DNA of 64,000 nucleotides, taken from assembly GCA_026990035.1 (NCBI GenBank), contig JALSIM010000014.1, positions 1-64,000 on the forward strand. Direction: 5' to 3'. Position 1 is the first letter of the stretch; each line of letters begins with the position of its first letter. The notes below the pieces were generated by a model. That model was not told the DNA's origin. It worked only from the letters and a program-made list of their open reading frames with translations, and ran no database searches. Shown in pieces: positions 34,477 through 43,602 of the stretch. Made by a program: the position numbers and the translations under genes. This DNA comes from Alphaproteobacteria bacterium (GTDB lineage: Bacteria > Pseudomonadota > Alphaproteobacteria > Geminicoccales > Geminicoccaceae).

Positions 34477-35967
34477 CTATCGCCGTACCACCAGCTTCAC
34501 CCGTTGGCCGGGCTGCAGCGGCATCCCCTCACCGAGGGCGTTGAGGACGAGGAAATGCTCCCGCGGCAGTCGCTCCAGCTGCATGCGGGCCGCCAGCCGG
34601 TCCAGGCTATCGTTCGGGCCCACCCGGTGGACGGTGATGCGCAGCGGTTTCAGGCGCGCCGCCTCGGCCGGCGAGAGCAGCGTGAAGCTGTCGAGAAGGG
34701 CTTCGAAGCGGCGTCGCTCGGCGCGGTTCGCCCGCTTCGTCAGGTAGAGAAAGCGGTAAACCGTCCGTCCCCTGCCGGCGACGACCCCGAAGAAAGCGCG
34801 CCGCCTCTCCCCCTCGACCCACAGGCGGGCCACCCCGAGAGCGGCCTCGTAGCCGCGATCGGTGCGTCCCGGCAGGAGCTCGTCGAAATCGACTTCCTCG
34901 CCCAACTCGCGGCGCAGATAGCGGATCAGGGAGATGCCGGGATCCCGCCTCGCCATGTCGAACAGCAGGAGCCGCCCGCCCTCGCCCCGGCCGACCACCG
35001 CGTCGGGTCTGTTCTCGAGCCTGAAGCCTTCGGGGGCGGTGAAGCGGAACCGCAGGACGGGATGGACGAACCGCCGGCCCTCCACCCAGCCGTGAGCGGG
35101 GCTGTCGCCGAACACCATGCCGTCGATGGCCGTCAGCAGCCGGTCGCGGTTCTTCGTACCGCCGGCGGCCGCCATCGCCCGCTCGGCGGCGCGTTGGACG
35201 CGGGCCGGCGTGCGCGGATGGCTGGCGAGCCAGCCCGGGATGTCCTGTTCGCGACCGCCCCGGAGTCTGGTCCGGAGCTCGTCGTAGCGCTGCAGCGAGC
35301 CGAGGAAGGTGGCCATCGCCCGGGCATCGTAGCCGGCCCGCACCAGATAGCGGATCCCGAGTTCGTCGGCCTCGAACTCCTGCTGGCGCGAATAGCCCTG
35401 AACATAGGCCGTCGCCGCGAGCTCCCCGAGATCGGAGCCGAGCTCCGCCCCCTCGTCGCCGAGCAGCACCGCCCCCAGGATCGTGGCCCCGATGACCCCG
35501 ATCTGTCCCAGGAGAGCCTGATCGTAGCGCAGCGCGGCGTGACGGGCGGCGACATGGCCGATCTCGTGCCCCAGCACGCCGGCCAGTTCGGCCTCGTCGT
35601 TGACGAGCGCGAGCAGCCCACGGGTCACGTAGACGTAGCCGCCGGGAAGTGCGAAGGCGTTGACGTCGGGCGTGTCGAGAACGGTGAAGGTGAAGCGCAG
35701 ATCCGGGACGTCGGAGAGGCGGGCGAGACGTTGGCCGACCTCCCGCACGTAGCCGGCGAGTTCGGCATCCTCGTAGGCGCCGCCGAAGGCTTCGAGGATC
35801 TTGGGGTGTTCCTTGCGACCGATCCGGCGCTCCTCGGCCGGCGTCATCGAGGTGTATTGGAGTTCGCCGGTGGCCGGATTGCGCACCGGAGTGCAGGCGG
35901 CGAAGGTCAGGGGGACGAGAAGAAGGAGAACGGTCGCGCGGTCGCGGAAGAAGCGGGGCCGGGTCAT
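34477..35967 (-). CDS. M48-family metalloprotease lipoprotein with C-terminal LysM-like region
   Basis: A 496-residue protein resembling BepA/YfgC. The signal L-L-L-L-V-P-L-T-F-A-A-C has a lipobox, predicting an outer-membrane lipoprotein. The zinc motif is H-E-I-G-H-V-A-A-R-H, with the third ligand in E-F-E-A-D-E-L-G. The G-G-Y-V-Y-V-T-R-G-L-L and D-V-N-A-F-A-L-P segments are typical. After the protease (to about residue 260) comes a domain of unknown type, then R-V-G-P-N-D-S-L-D-R-L-A-A-R-M, like a LysM or carbohydrate-binding repeat. It likely degrades misassembled outer-membrane proteins. Its ATG overlaps the upstream gene's TGA (ATGA at 35964-35967). Confidence 0.88.
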   Translation of the reverse strand: MTRPRFFRDRATVLLLLVPLTFAACTPVRNPATGELQYTSMTPAEERRIGRKEHPKILEAFGGAYEDAELAGYVREVGQRLARLSDVPDLRFTFTVLDTPDVNAFALPGGYVYVTRGLLALVNDEAELAGVLGHEIGHVAARHAALRYDQALLGQIGVIGATILGAVLLGDEGAELGSDLGELAATAYVQGYSRQQEFEADELGIRYLVRAGYDARAMATFLGSLQRYDELRTRLRGGREQDIPGWLASHPRTPARVQRAAERAMAAAGGTKNRDRLLTAIDGMVFGDSPAHGWVEGRRFVHPVLRFRFTAPEGFRLENRPDAVVGRGEGGRLLLFDMARRDPGISLIRYLRRELGEEVDFDELLPGRTDRGYEAALGVARLWVEGERRRAFFGVVAGRGRTVYRFLYLTKRANRAERRRFEALLDSFTLLSPAEAARLKPLRITVHRVGPNDSLDRLAARMQLERLPREHFLVLNALGEGMPLQPGQRVKLVVRR

Positions 35968-36746
35968 TCCAGTACCTCGATCTGACGGCGATCCGTGACC
36001 TCGATCATGGGACCACCGGCCGGGAAAATCCAGCCACGGACACGGATTCGCTGACCCGCGAGCGCCTCCGGATCGAGCCCCGCGCGGCGGAAGTCGCGCA
36101 GGCGGGCGGTGCGGATGCGCACCGTGAAGTCGCGCCGCCGGTCGGCGCCGAAATTGAGGTAGAAGAAGACCCTCCCGCTCGCGCCCCGGCGCGGGCGGCC
36201 CTCGACGAGGGTGAAGCGCAGGGGGCGTGGCCGCACCCGATCGGCGGACTCCGGCAGTTCTCCTCCCGGCGACCAGATGCCGACCGCCGCCCGACGCGCT
36301 TCTTCCTCGATCGCGAGAAGCGCGTCGGCGATCTCGGCGGATGCCGTCAGGGGGTCGACGACGGCGAGCCCGTGTCGGACCAGCTTCCCTTGCAGCCATT
36401 CGCCGCCGCCATCGGCGAGCTGGGCGAGAAGGCGGCCGTAGCGGTCCCGGAGGAGCGGGCCTTCGGCGAGCCGCAGGGCGCCTCCCGGGGCGAACTCCGC
36501 GAGCAGCGCCGAAGGCGCGAGCCGGCTCCGTTCCGGAAGCCGGATCCCGCCGGGCAGCAGGGTGCGGCCGTCGGCGAGGAGAAAGGCGGGCCCTTCGACG
36601 GTCTTCGTGACCTCGACCGGGGACGACCAGCGGAAGGTCGGGGTTTCGCCGGCCGTCGTCGGCCCGGCGGGAAGGAGGATGGTGAGCAGGAGGAGCAGCC
36701 GGGCGAGGCGGCGAGCGGCTCTTGTCCCGCGGCTTTTCGGACTGAT
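35964..36746 (-). CDS. Secreted thermonuclease-like (SNase fold) protein, start unresolved
   Basis: An exported protein of about 250 residues. The signal-like segment L-A-R-L-L-L-L-L-T-I-L-L-P-A-G precedes a domain whose D-R-Y-G-R-L-L-A-Q-L and W-L-Q-G-K-L-V-R-H-G-L-A-V-V segments match SNase-like proteins; the usual catalytic Arg/Glu are not clearly present. No ATG, GTG or TTG lies between the tRNA gene and the signal, so the true start may be non-standard (CTG 36698 or ATC 36746). The open frame continues through the antisense of the tRNA to 36848, giving the familiar spurious D-R-I-R-T-C-D-P-R-I-R-N-P peptide. It is coupled to the downstream M48 gene. Confidence 0.55.
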   Translation of the reverse strand: MSPKSRGTRAARRLARLLLLLTILLPAGPTTAGETPTFRWSSPVEVTKTVEGPAFLLADGRTLLPGGIRLPERSRLAPSALLAEFAPGGALRLAEGPLLRDRYGRLLAQLADGGGEWLQGKLVRHGLAVVDPLTASAEIADALLAIEEEARRAAVGIWSPGGELPESADRVRPRPLRFTLVEGRPRRGASGRVFFYLNFGADRRRDFTVRIRTARLRDFRRAGLDPEALAGQRIRVRGWIFPAGGPMIEVTDRRQIEVLE

Positions 36747-36751
36747 ATAAG
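36722..36751 (+). promoter_or_regulatory. Promoter of tRNA-Arg
   Basis: TTGTCC (36722-36727) with an 18-base spacer to TATAAG (36746-36751), ending 9 bases before the tRNA 5' end. This is a plausible sigma70 promoter for the tRNA. It overlaps, on the opposite strand, the presumed start region of the thermonuclease-like gene. Confidence 0.6.
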
Positions 36752-36760
36752 GGCGGTCGC

Positions 36761-36837
36761 GCGCCCGTAGCTCAGCAGGATAGAGCATCGGATTCCTAAT
36801 CCGGGGGTCACAGGTTCGAATCCTGTCGGGCGCGCCA
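36761..36837 (+). tRNA. tRNA-Arg (anticodon CCT)
   Basis: The 77-base gene folds with acceptor stem GCGCCCG/CGGGCGC, D arm GCTC...GAGC, anticodon stem TCGGA/TCCGG with loop TTCCTAA (anticodon CCT, reading AGG), and T arm with GGTTCGAATCC. The discriminator is G and CCA is encoded (36835-36837). Such tRNA-Arg genes are frequent integration sites. On its 3' side, a degraded reading frame and a truncated thiolase run right up to the tRNA. Confidence 0.97.
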
Positions 36838-36839
36838 GC

Positions 36840-37121
36840 TTTCCGCAAGGCCTCCGACCTCCCGGCGGCATCCGCCGCTTCGAAAGGCGTCGGCCACGAG
36901 GGTCCGCTCGCCGCTCATGACCCGGGCGGAGAGCGTGCCGGTCTCGGGCAGGGTCTCGTCGCAGTAATGGCGTGCGAGCGGCGGATAGCTCGCAACCGCC
37001 GGCAGCCGTCGGGCGAGATCCGGCGATCGCGCGGGCCGGACCACCGCCCGCGCCCGCATCCGGCCCGGCGCGGTGGTGCCGAACAGCCGCAGATGGTCAC
37101 TCGCCACCGCCGCCGCTTCCT
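36840..37121 (-). pseudogene. Remnant reading frame between thiolase fragment and tRNA
   Basis: A different frame from the thiolase stays open for about 90 codons here and continues through the tRNA antisense. It includes the protein-like segment D-E-T-L-P-E-T-G-T-L-S-A-R-V-M and A-D-A-F-R-S-G-G. It has no convincing start (a GTG near 37165 in the thiolase region is the best) and no family I recognise. It is probably the tail of a gene fused to the thiolase by deletion. The call is tentative. Confidence 0.3.
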
Positions 37122-37487
37122 CGGGATCGGGATCCGGCTCGTGGATTCGACACCGGCACACGGGAACAGATCGCCGGCCCCGATGGCGACGGCGCCGGCC
37201 GCCCGGTGGACCTTCTGCATCGAGGAGCCGCAGAAATGGGTGACGGTGATCCCGGCCGGGGCATGCGGGAGCCCGGTCGGGAAGGCGGCGGGCCGGGCGA
37301 GGTCGAGGCCCTGCCCGGCTTCGGGAAAGGTGGAGCCGATCATCGGATCCTCGATCGCCTCGGGTGGCAGCGGATGGCGCTCCATGAAGCCGGCGAGGGT
37401 CCGTGCCAAGGGATCGTCGGCCGGGTGCGGCGAAGCGCCCCCCTGCCGGCGAAATGAAAGGAGCGAGCGTGCGCGACCGCAGATCAT
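37122..37487 (-). pseudogene. Truncated thiolase (acetyl-CoA C-acyltransferase), N-terminal part only
   Basis: About 122 codons align with the start of thiolases: F-R-R-Q-G-G, H-P-A-D-D-P-L-A-R-T, E-A-I-E-D-P-M-I-G-S-T-F-P-E-A-G-Q-G-L-D-L-A-R, the active-site cysteine in T-H-F-C-G-S-S-M-Q, and A-G-V-E-S-T-S-R-I-P. After that, the frame turns into Arg-rich nonsense, and the remaining 270 residues with the His and second Cys are missing. Its ATG overlaps the fadD stop (ATGA at 37484-37487), showing it was once coupled to the ligase gene. It is likely non-functional. Confidence 0.75.
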
Positions 37488-39256
37488 GCGTTTCCGGGCA
37501 TGTCGGAACCCCGCGACTCACGGATCCTCGACGTTCCCGTCGATCGCCGGTTCCCGCCCTCCGCGCTGCCGGCGGGCCGTCGTCTGCGCAGTTCCTCGGC
37601 GAGAAGTTCCTTCTTGGAGAGCTTGCCGATCATCGTCTTCGGCAGCTCTTCCCGGAACTCGATCTCCCGCGGGAGCTCGTAGGGGGCCAGCCGGGGTCTC
37701 AGGAAGTCGATCAACGCTCCGGCGTCGAGCACGGCGCCTTCCCTGAGCCTGACGAACGCCTTCGGCACCTGTCCGCGCTTCTCGTCGGGAATGCCGATCA
37801 CCGTCACTTCCAGCACCGCCTCGTGCTCGTAGATGGCTTCCTCCACGGTCCGCGGATAGACATTGTGTCCGTGGACGATGATCAGATCCTTGATCCGGTC
37901 GACGAGGTAGAAATAGCCTTCCTCGTCCATGTAGCCGACATCGCCGGTGCGCAGGGTGCCGTCGACGAAGGCCCGGGCGGTCTCCTCCGGCTGACGCCAG
38001 TATCCTTTCATGACCTGCGGGCCGCGCAGGCAGAGTTCGCCCCGCGCGTCCGGCGGCAGGCGTCGCCGCGGATCCTCGAGGTCGCGGATCTCCACTTCGG
38101 TGCCGGGGATCGGCAGGCCGATGGAGCCCGCCTTGATGCGCCCGCCGGGGGGATTGCAGGTGACCACCGGCGAGGCTTCGGTGAGACCGTAACCTTCGAC
38201 CACCACGCAGCCGGTGTTGGCTTCGAACCGTTCCTTGACCTCGGCCGGCAGCGAGGCGCCACCGGAAATGCAAAAGCGCAGCGAAGTGAGGTCGAATTTG
38301 CGCAGTGCCGGAGCCTGGTTCATCGCCGCGAGCAGGGTCGGCACCACGGGGAACAGGGTGGGACGACGCCGGTGGATGGTCCGCAGCACCTGGGTCAGGT
38401 GGAAGCGGGGCAGCAGGACCATCTCGGCGGCGATGCCGATGGCGAGGTTCATCACCACCGTCATCGCGAACACGTGAAAGAGTGGCAACACGCCGAGCAT
38501 GCGTTCCTCGCCGGGAACCCTGCTCGGATCCCAGGCGATCACCTGTTCGCGGTTGGCGACCAGATTGGCGTGGGTGAGGATCGCTCCTTTGGGGGTCCCG
38601 GTGGTGCCGCCCGTGTACTGGAGCACGGCGATGTCGTCGGCCGACACCGCGACCGGTTCGAAGCGGTGGCCGGAGGCGATCAGCCGCTCGAACGGGACGA
38701 CCGGCGCGTCGAACGGCGGGCGGGCGCGTTCGCCGCGCTTGAAGAGACGGAACAGGAGTCCGGTGGTCGTCGGCAGGGCGGCCGCCATCGAACAGAGGAT
38801 GATGCGTTCGAGGCCACCGCGACGCGCGATGGCCAGCGCCTTGGGCAGCATCAGGGCCAGATCCATGGTCACGAGGAGCCGGCACGCGCTGTCTTCGAGC
38901 TGTCGCTCGAGTTCGGCCTCGCTGTAGAGCGGGTTGCAGTTGACGACGATCCCGCCGGCTCGGAGAATTCCGTAGTAGCAGGCGACATAGTAGAGCGTGT
39001 TGGGCAGCAGCAGCGCCACCCGGGTGCCCTTCTCGACGCCGAGTGCCTGCAGCCCGCGGGCCACGGCCTCGCTCATCGCGGCGAGCTCGGCATAGCTGCA
39101 GCTCCGGCCGAGAAAATTCACCGCGGGACGGTCGGGAAACCGCTCGGCGGCACGGTCGAGGGCGGCGAACAGCGGTTCCTCGGGCGGCTCGAACCGCCAG
39201 GAAACGCCGGGCGGATAGACGTCCAGCCAGGGCGGAGACTGTCGGACCTCGGTCAT
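37484..39256 (-). CDS. fadD: Long-chain fatty-acid/dicarboxylate-CoA ligase (FadD/PimA-like)
   Basis: A 590-residue acyl-adenylate-forming enzyme that activates carboxylic acids with ATP and CoA. The AMP motif Y-T-G-G-T-T-G-T-P-K-G-A, the aromatic E-G-Y-G-L-T-E-A-S-P, the hinge G-Y-F-Y-L-V-D-R-I-K-D and the catalytic lysine in P-K-T-M-I-G-K-L-S-K-K are intact. The C-terminal 25 residues (Arg/Ser/Gly-rich) exceed the usual family end. ATG 39256 has GGAAGG 7 bases upstream; the open extension to 39289 is not needed. It was followed by a thiolase, now truncated, which suggests a former beta-oxidation operon. The 296 bases upstream show no gene. Confidence 0.88.
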   Translation of the reverse strand: MTEVRQSPPWLDVYPPGVSWRFEPPEEPLFAALDRAAERFPDRPAVNFLGRSCSYAELAAMSEAVARGLQALGVEKGTRVALLLPNTLYYVACYYGILRAGGIVVNCNPLYSEAELERQLEDSACRLLVTMDLALMLPKALAIARRGGLERIILCSMAAALPTTTGLLFRLFKRGERARPPFDAPVVPFERLIASGHRFEPVAVSADDIAVLQYTGGTTGTPKGAILTHANLVANREQVIAWDPSRVPGEERMLGVLPLFHVFAMTVVMNLAIGIAAEMVLLPRFHLTQVLRTIHRRRPTLFPVVPTLLAAMNQAPALRKFDLTSLRFCISGGASLPAEVKERFEANTGCVVVEGYGLTEASPVVTCNPPGGRIKAGSIGLPIPGTEVEIRDLEDPRRRLPPDARGELCLRGPQVMKGYWRQPEETARAFVDGTLRTGDVGYMDEEGYFYLVDRIKDLIIVHGHNVYPRTVEEAIYEHEAVLEVTVIGIPDEKRGQVPKAFVRLREGAVLDAGALIDFLRPRLAPYELPREIEFREELPKTMIGKLSKKELLAEELRRRRPAGSAEGGNRRSTGTSRIRESRGSDMPGNA

Positions 39257-39552
39257 GGTCGCACCTTCCGCGCCGATCGCCGCCCGCACGGGCCGTCGGG
39301 AAACCGCTCGTCCGGGCCGGCCGTTCCGCCGCCGGTCACAGGTCTTCGGAATCGAGGATCCGCTCTGGGCGCGTCGGGGTCAAGGATATCCGCAGGCTCT
39401 CGGGATCCGCCGGGGACCGCGGCCGGTGCATCCCCGGCCCCGACCCGTTCCTCGTCGCGAACCGTGGAACCCGCCGGTACGTCCTCCCCGGCAGCGGATC
39501 GGAAGTTCCGATGCAGCGGCTTCGGTCGCCGGAAGGTGCGGTCGGCCGGCCT

Positions 39553-39918
39553 TCATCCGCCTGCGGCGTGGGATGGTCGGGGCTGGCCGGGCGTTTCGGG
39601 CAGGAGACCGGCCAATCCGGCGATTTCCGCCCGCCAGCGGGCGATGGTGAGCAGCGGATCCGCCCGGCCTTCCACCCTCTCGCCGAGACGCTCTTCGAAG
39701 CGGCGGGCGCGAAGGCCGATCTCGGGCCAGCCGAAACTCCCGGCCGAACCGGCGAGGCGATGGAGGATGGTGCGCATTTCCGCATGCACATCTTCGGCCG
39801 GCCGCACGCCGCTTTCGAAGGCCTCGACCGCTTCCCCGAGGGCGACGAGATCCCTGCGGACCCGTTCCATGAAGCGGCTCCGCAGCGCTTCGAGATCGGG
39901 GCCCGGCGCCCTGGTCAC
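39553..39918 (-). CDS. Histidine phosphotransfer (Hpt) protein
   Basis: A 121-residue all-helical protein with the phospho-accepting motif H-R-L-A-G-S-A-G-S-F-G near residue 55, as in Hpt domains that pass phosphate between receivers. There is no kinase or output domain. GTG 39918 overlaps the receiver gene's TGA (GTGA at 39915-39918), so it is translated with it. Last gene of the kinase-receiver-Hpt group. Confidence 0.8.
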   Translation of the reverse strand: MTRAPGPDLEALRSRFMERVRRDLVALGEAVEAFESGVRPAEDVHAEMRTILHRLAGSAGSFGWPEIGLRARRFEERLGERVEGRADPLLTIARWRAEIAGLAGLLPETPGQPRPSHAAGG

Positions 39919-40376
39919 GGGCAGCCGCACAGCCGGCGGACGTCCGCCGCCAGGGTCATCGGGTCGAAGGGCTTGGCGATCACCCCCAGGGCCCCGAGGG
40001 ACAGATAGCGCTCCACTTCCCGCGGCTGGACCTTGGCGGTCATGAAGATCACCGGGGGTGGCGCCGTTTCGCTCCCGGCCGCCAGGCGCTCGAAGGTTTC
40101 GATGCCGTCCATCTCCGGCATCATGACGTCGAGAAGCACGACATCCGGCCGGACGGCGGCGACACGATCGAGCGCCTCCCGGCCCGAGGCGCAGGAAGTG
40201 ACCGCGAGACCGCCCACGGTCCCGAGGGCGAGCTCCACGAGGGCCCTGATGTCGGGATCGTCCTCGACGCAGAGCACGTGGTCCACTTTGCCGGGCGGCA
40301 CGGGGCGCGCAGCGTCGTCGTCTTTCTTTTCCGCGCCGTCACCGACGCTCAGAACGGGAGGTTCGCCGAGTAACAC
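39915..40376 (-). CDS. Stand-alone response-regulator receiver
   Basis: A 153-residue protein with one CheY-like receiver: acidic pair V-E-D-D-P near residue 38, phospho-aspartate in V-V-L-L-D-V-M-M-P-E-M-D-G, Thr in I-F-M-T-A-K and Lys in V-I-A-K-P-F-D-P. About 32 extra N-terminal residues precede the domain. GTG 40376 has AGGA about 5 bases upstream and was chosen over an internal GTG at 40286 that lacks one. It has no DNA-binding domain. It lies 21 bases after the kinase stop. Confidence 0.8.
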   Translation of the reverse strand: MLLGEPPVLSVGDGAEKKDDDAARPVPPGKVDHVLCVEDDPDIRALVELALGTVGGLAVTSCASGREALDRVAAVRPDVVLLDVMMPEMDGIETFERLAAGSETAPPPVIFMTAKVQPREVERYLSLGALGVIAKPFDPMTLAADVRRLCGCP

Positions 40377-40397
40377 CGGTCCTTTCCTTTCATCCGT

Positions 40398-41894
40398 TCA
40401 CGCCGCACGGGGAAGCTCGATATGGAACGTCGAACCCCGACCCGGCCCGGTTTCGAAACCGCAGGAGCCGCCGAGACGTTCGACGATCGCCTTGACGATG
40501 GCGAGCCCCAGGCCGGTTCCCCGGCCGCGCCGCTGGTCGGAACTGTCCGCCTGGGCGAATTTCTCGAACAGGCGCGGCTGGAACTCGGGAGGGACCCCGG
40601 GGCCCCGATCGGTGACGGCGATCCGAAAGCGGGAGTCGGCGACGGACAGGCAAACGCGCACCTTTTCGCCCGGTGGCGAGAACTTGACGGCATTGGCGAG
40701 GAGATTGCCCACCGCCTGGGCGAGGCGGCCGGGATCGGTGCGACAGGAGAGTTCCGCGGCCGGAAGTTCGAGCTCCAGTTCGATGCCGAACTCGGTGGCG
40801 TAGGAGTCGTATTGCGCGAGGAGCTCACGGAGGAAACCGCCGAGTTCGACCGGTTGCGGCTCGAAGTGCAGCCCCCCGTTCTCGATCCGTTCGAGATCGA
40901 GCAGATCGTCGACCAGCAGCTTCAGCCGGTCGCCGTTGCGGGCGGCCACTTCGAGAAGCTCGCGGGCCTGCTCGTCGAGCCGTTCCCCGTGCAGCCCGCG
41001 CAGCAGCCGCAGGGCTCCGAGGAGCGCGGTGAGGGGGGTTCGCAGTTCGTGACTGACCACCGACACGAACTCGTCCTTCATCCGCTCGACGAGCCGCTGT
41101 TCGGTGACGTCCTGGCAGACACCGTAGAGGCCCCCCGGCCGGTCGGGCGTCTCGGGCTGGCGGCGGAGCTCGACCCGGAAGAAGCGGGGAGCACCTTCCG
41201 GCGGGCGAACCGCCAGCAGGAGTTCGCGCGAGCTGGCACCGGCGCGAAGATCGCGGATCGCCCGGAGGAGCTGCGTCCGGGCCGCCGGTTCGAGGATCCG
41301 CAGTACGGACCGCAGGGTCGCCGTGAAGCCGTCGCGATCGCGTCCGATCAGCCGGAAGAGCTGTGCGGAGAAGCCGATTTCGCGATCGCCCGGACGCCAC
41401 CACCAGTCGCCCATCCGGGCCAGGGCCTGCGCTTCCTCGAGCTGTGCTTCGCGACGTCGCAGCGCGTTCTCGAGCCGGGCGCGTTCGATGGCCGTGGAAA
41501 GCGTGCGTTTCAGGAGGTTGCCGTCGACCGCGCTCTTCGGCAGATAGTCCTGCGCGCCGCGCAGGACGGCGCGTCTCGCGAGGGCCAGATCGTCTTCGCC
41601 GAGGCCCGAGAGGACGACGATCGGCGTTTCCGGTGCCGCCGCCCGCAGCCGCTCGATGACCTCGATGCCGATTCCGTCCGGCAGCAGCAGATCGAGCAGC
41701 ACGATATCGGCGGGCTCCCGGCGGAGACTTTCGAGGGCCTCGCCGAGCCGGCTGGCCCAGCGTACCTCGAAATCACCGGCCTCGGCCATCAGCTCGCGGG
41801 TGAGCCGGGCGTCGGCGACATTGTCCTCGACCAACAGGACACGGCAGGGGTTTCCGGTCGTCCCGATCTCTTCGAGCTGCACGCCCTGCGCCAT
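40398..41894 (-). CDS. Receiver-PAS-histidine kinase hybrid sensor
   Basis: A 498-residue cytoplasmic protein. An N-terminal receiver (about 18-130; V-L-L-V-E-D-N, phospho-Asp in L-L-D-L-L-L-P-D, Lys in Y-L-P-K-S) precedes a PAS-like region (about 150-265). Then comes HisKA with F-V-S-V-V-S-H-E-L-R-T-P-L-T and a HATPase with N-L-L-A-N-A-V-K-F-S, D-R-G-P-G-V-P and G-R-G-T-G-L-G-L-A-I-V-K. No membrane segment is seen, so the signal is internal or comes via another protein. With the downstream receiver and Hpt it forms a phosphorelay with no obvious output. Confidence 0.88.
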   Translation of the reverse strand: MAQGVQLEEIGTTGNPCRVLLVEDNVADARLTRELMAEAGDFEVRWASRLGEALESLRREPADIVLLDLLLPDGIGIEVIERLRAAAPETPIVVLSGLGEDDLALARRAVLRGAQDYLPKSAVDGNLLKRTLSTAIERARLENALRRREAQLEEAQALARMGDWWWRPGDREIGFSAQLFRLIGRDRDGFTATLRSVLRILEPAARTQLLRAIRDLRAGASSRELLLAVRPPEGAPRFFRVELRRQPETPDRPGGLYGVCQDVTEQRLVERMKDEFVSVVSHELRTPLTALLGALRLLRGLHGERLDEQARELLEVAARNGDRLKLLVDDLLDLERIENGGLHFEPQPVELGGFLRELLAQYDSYATEFGIELELELPAAELSCRTDPGRLAQAVGNLLANAVKFSPPGEKVRVCLSVADSRFRIAVTDRGPGVPPEFQPRLFEKFAQADSSDQRRGRGTGLGLAIVKAIVERLGGSCGFETGPGRGSTFHIELPRAA

Positions 41895-41983
41895 CGCCTT
41901 CCGGCCCCTTCACAGCCGCCTCGTTCGCGCAGCCGGAACCTAGGGCCGAGGCGTAAATTCTCGGTTAACGTGCCTTCCCGAAC

Positions 41984-43525
<1,542 letters not shown>

Positions 43526-43602
43526 CTAGTTCGGCTGTACGGAGGCTCCCGGATGGGATACACGATTATTTAACGGTTTCGCATGTTCAATCTTGCGCGG
43601 AT

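Noticed and set aside
36838-37521. A complete acyltransferase gene between fadD and the tRNA
   Set aside because: Only the N-terminal thiolase part is present in one frame; the rest changes frame and lacks the downstream catalytic residues, so it was called a pseudogene.
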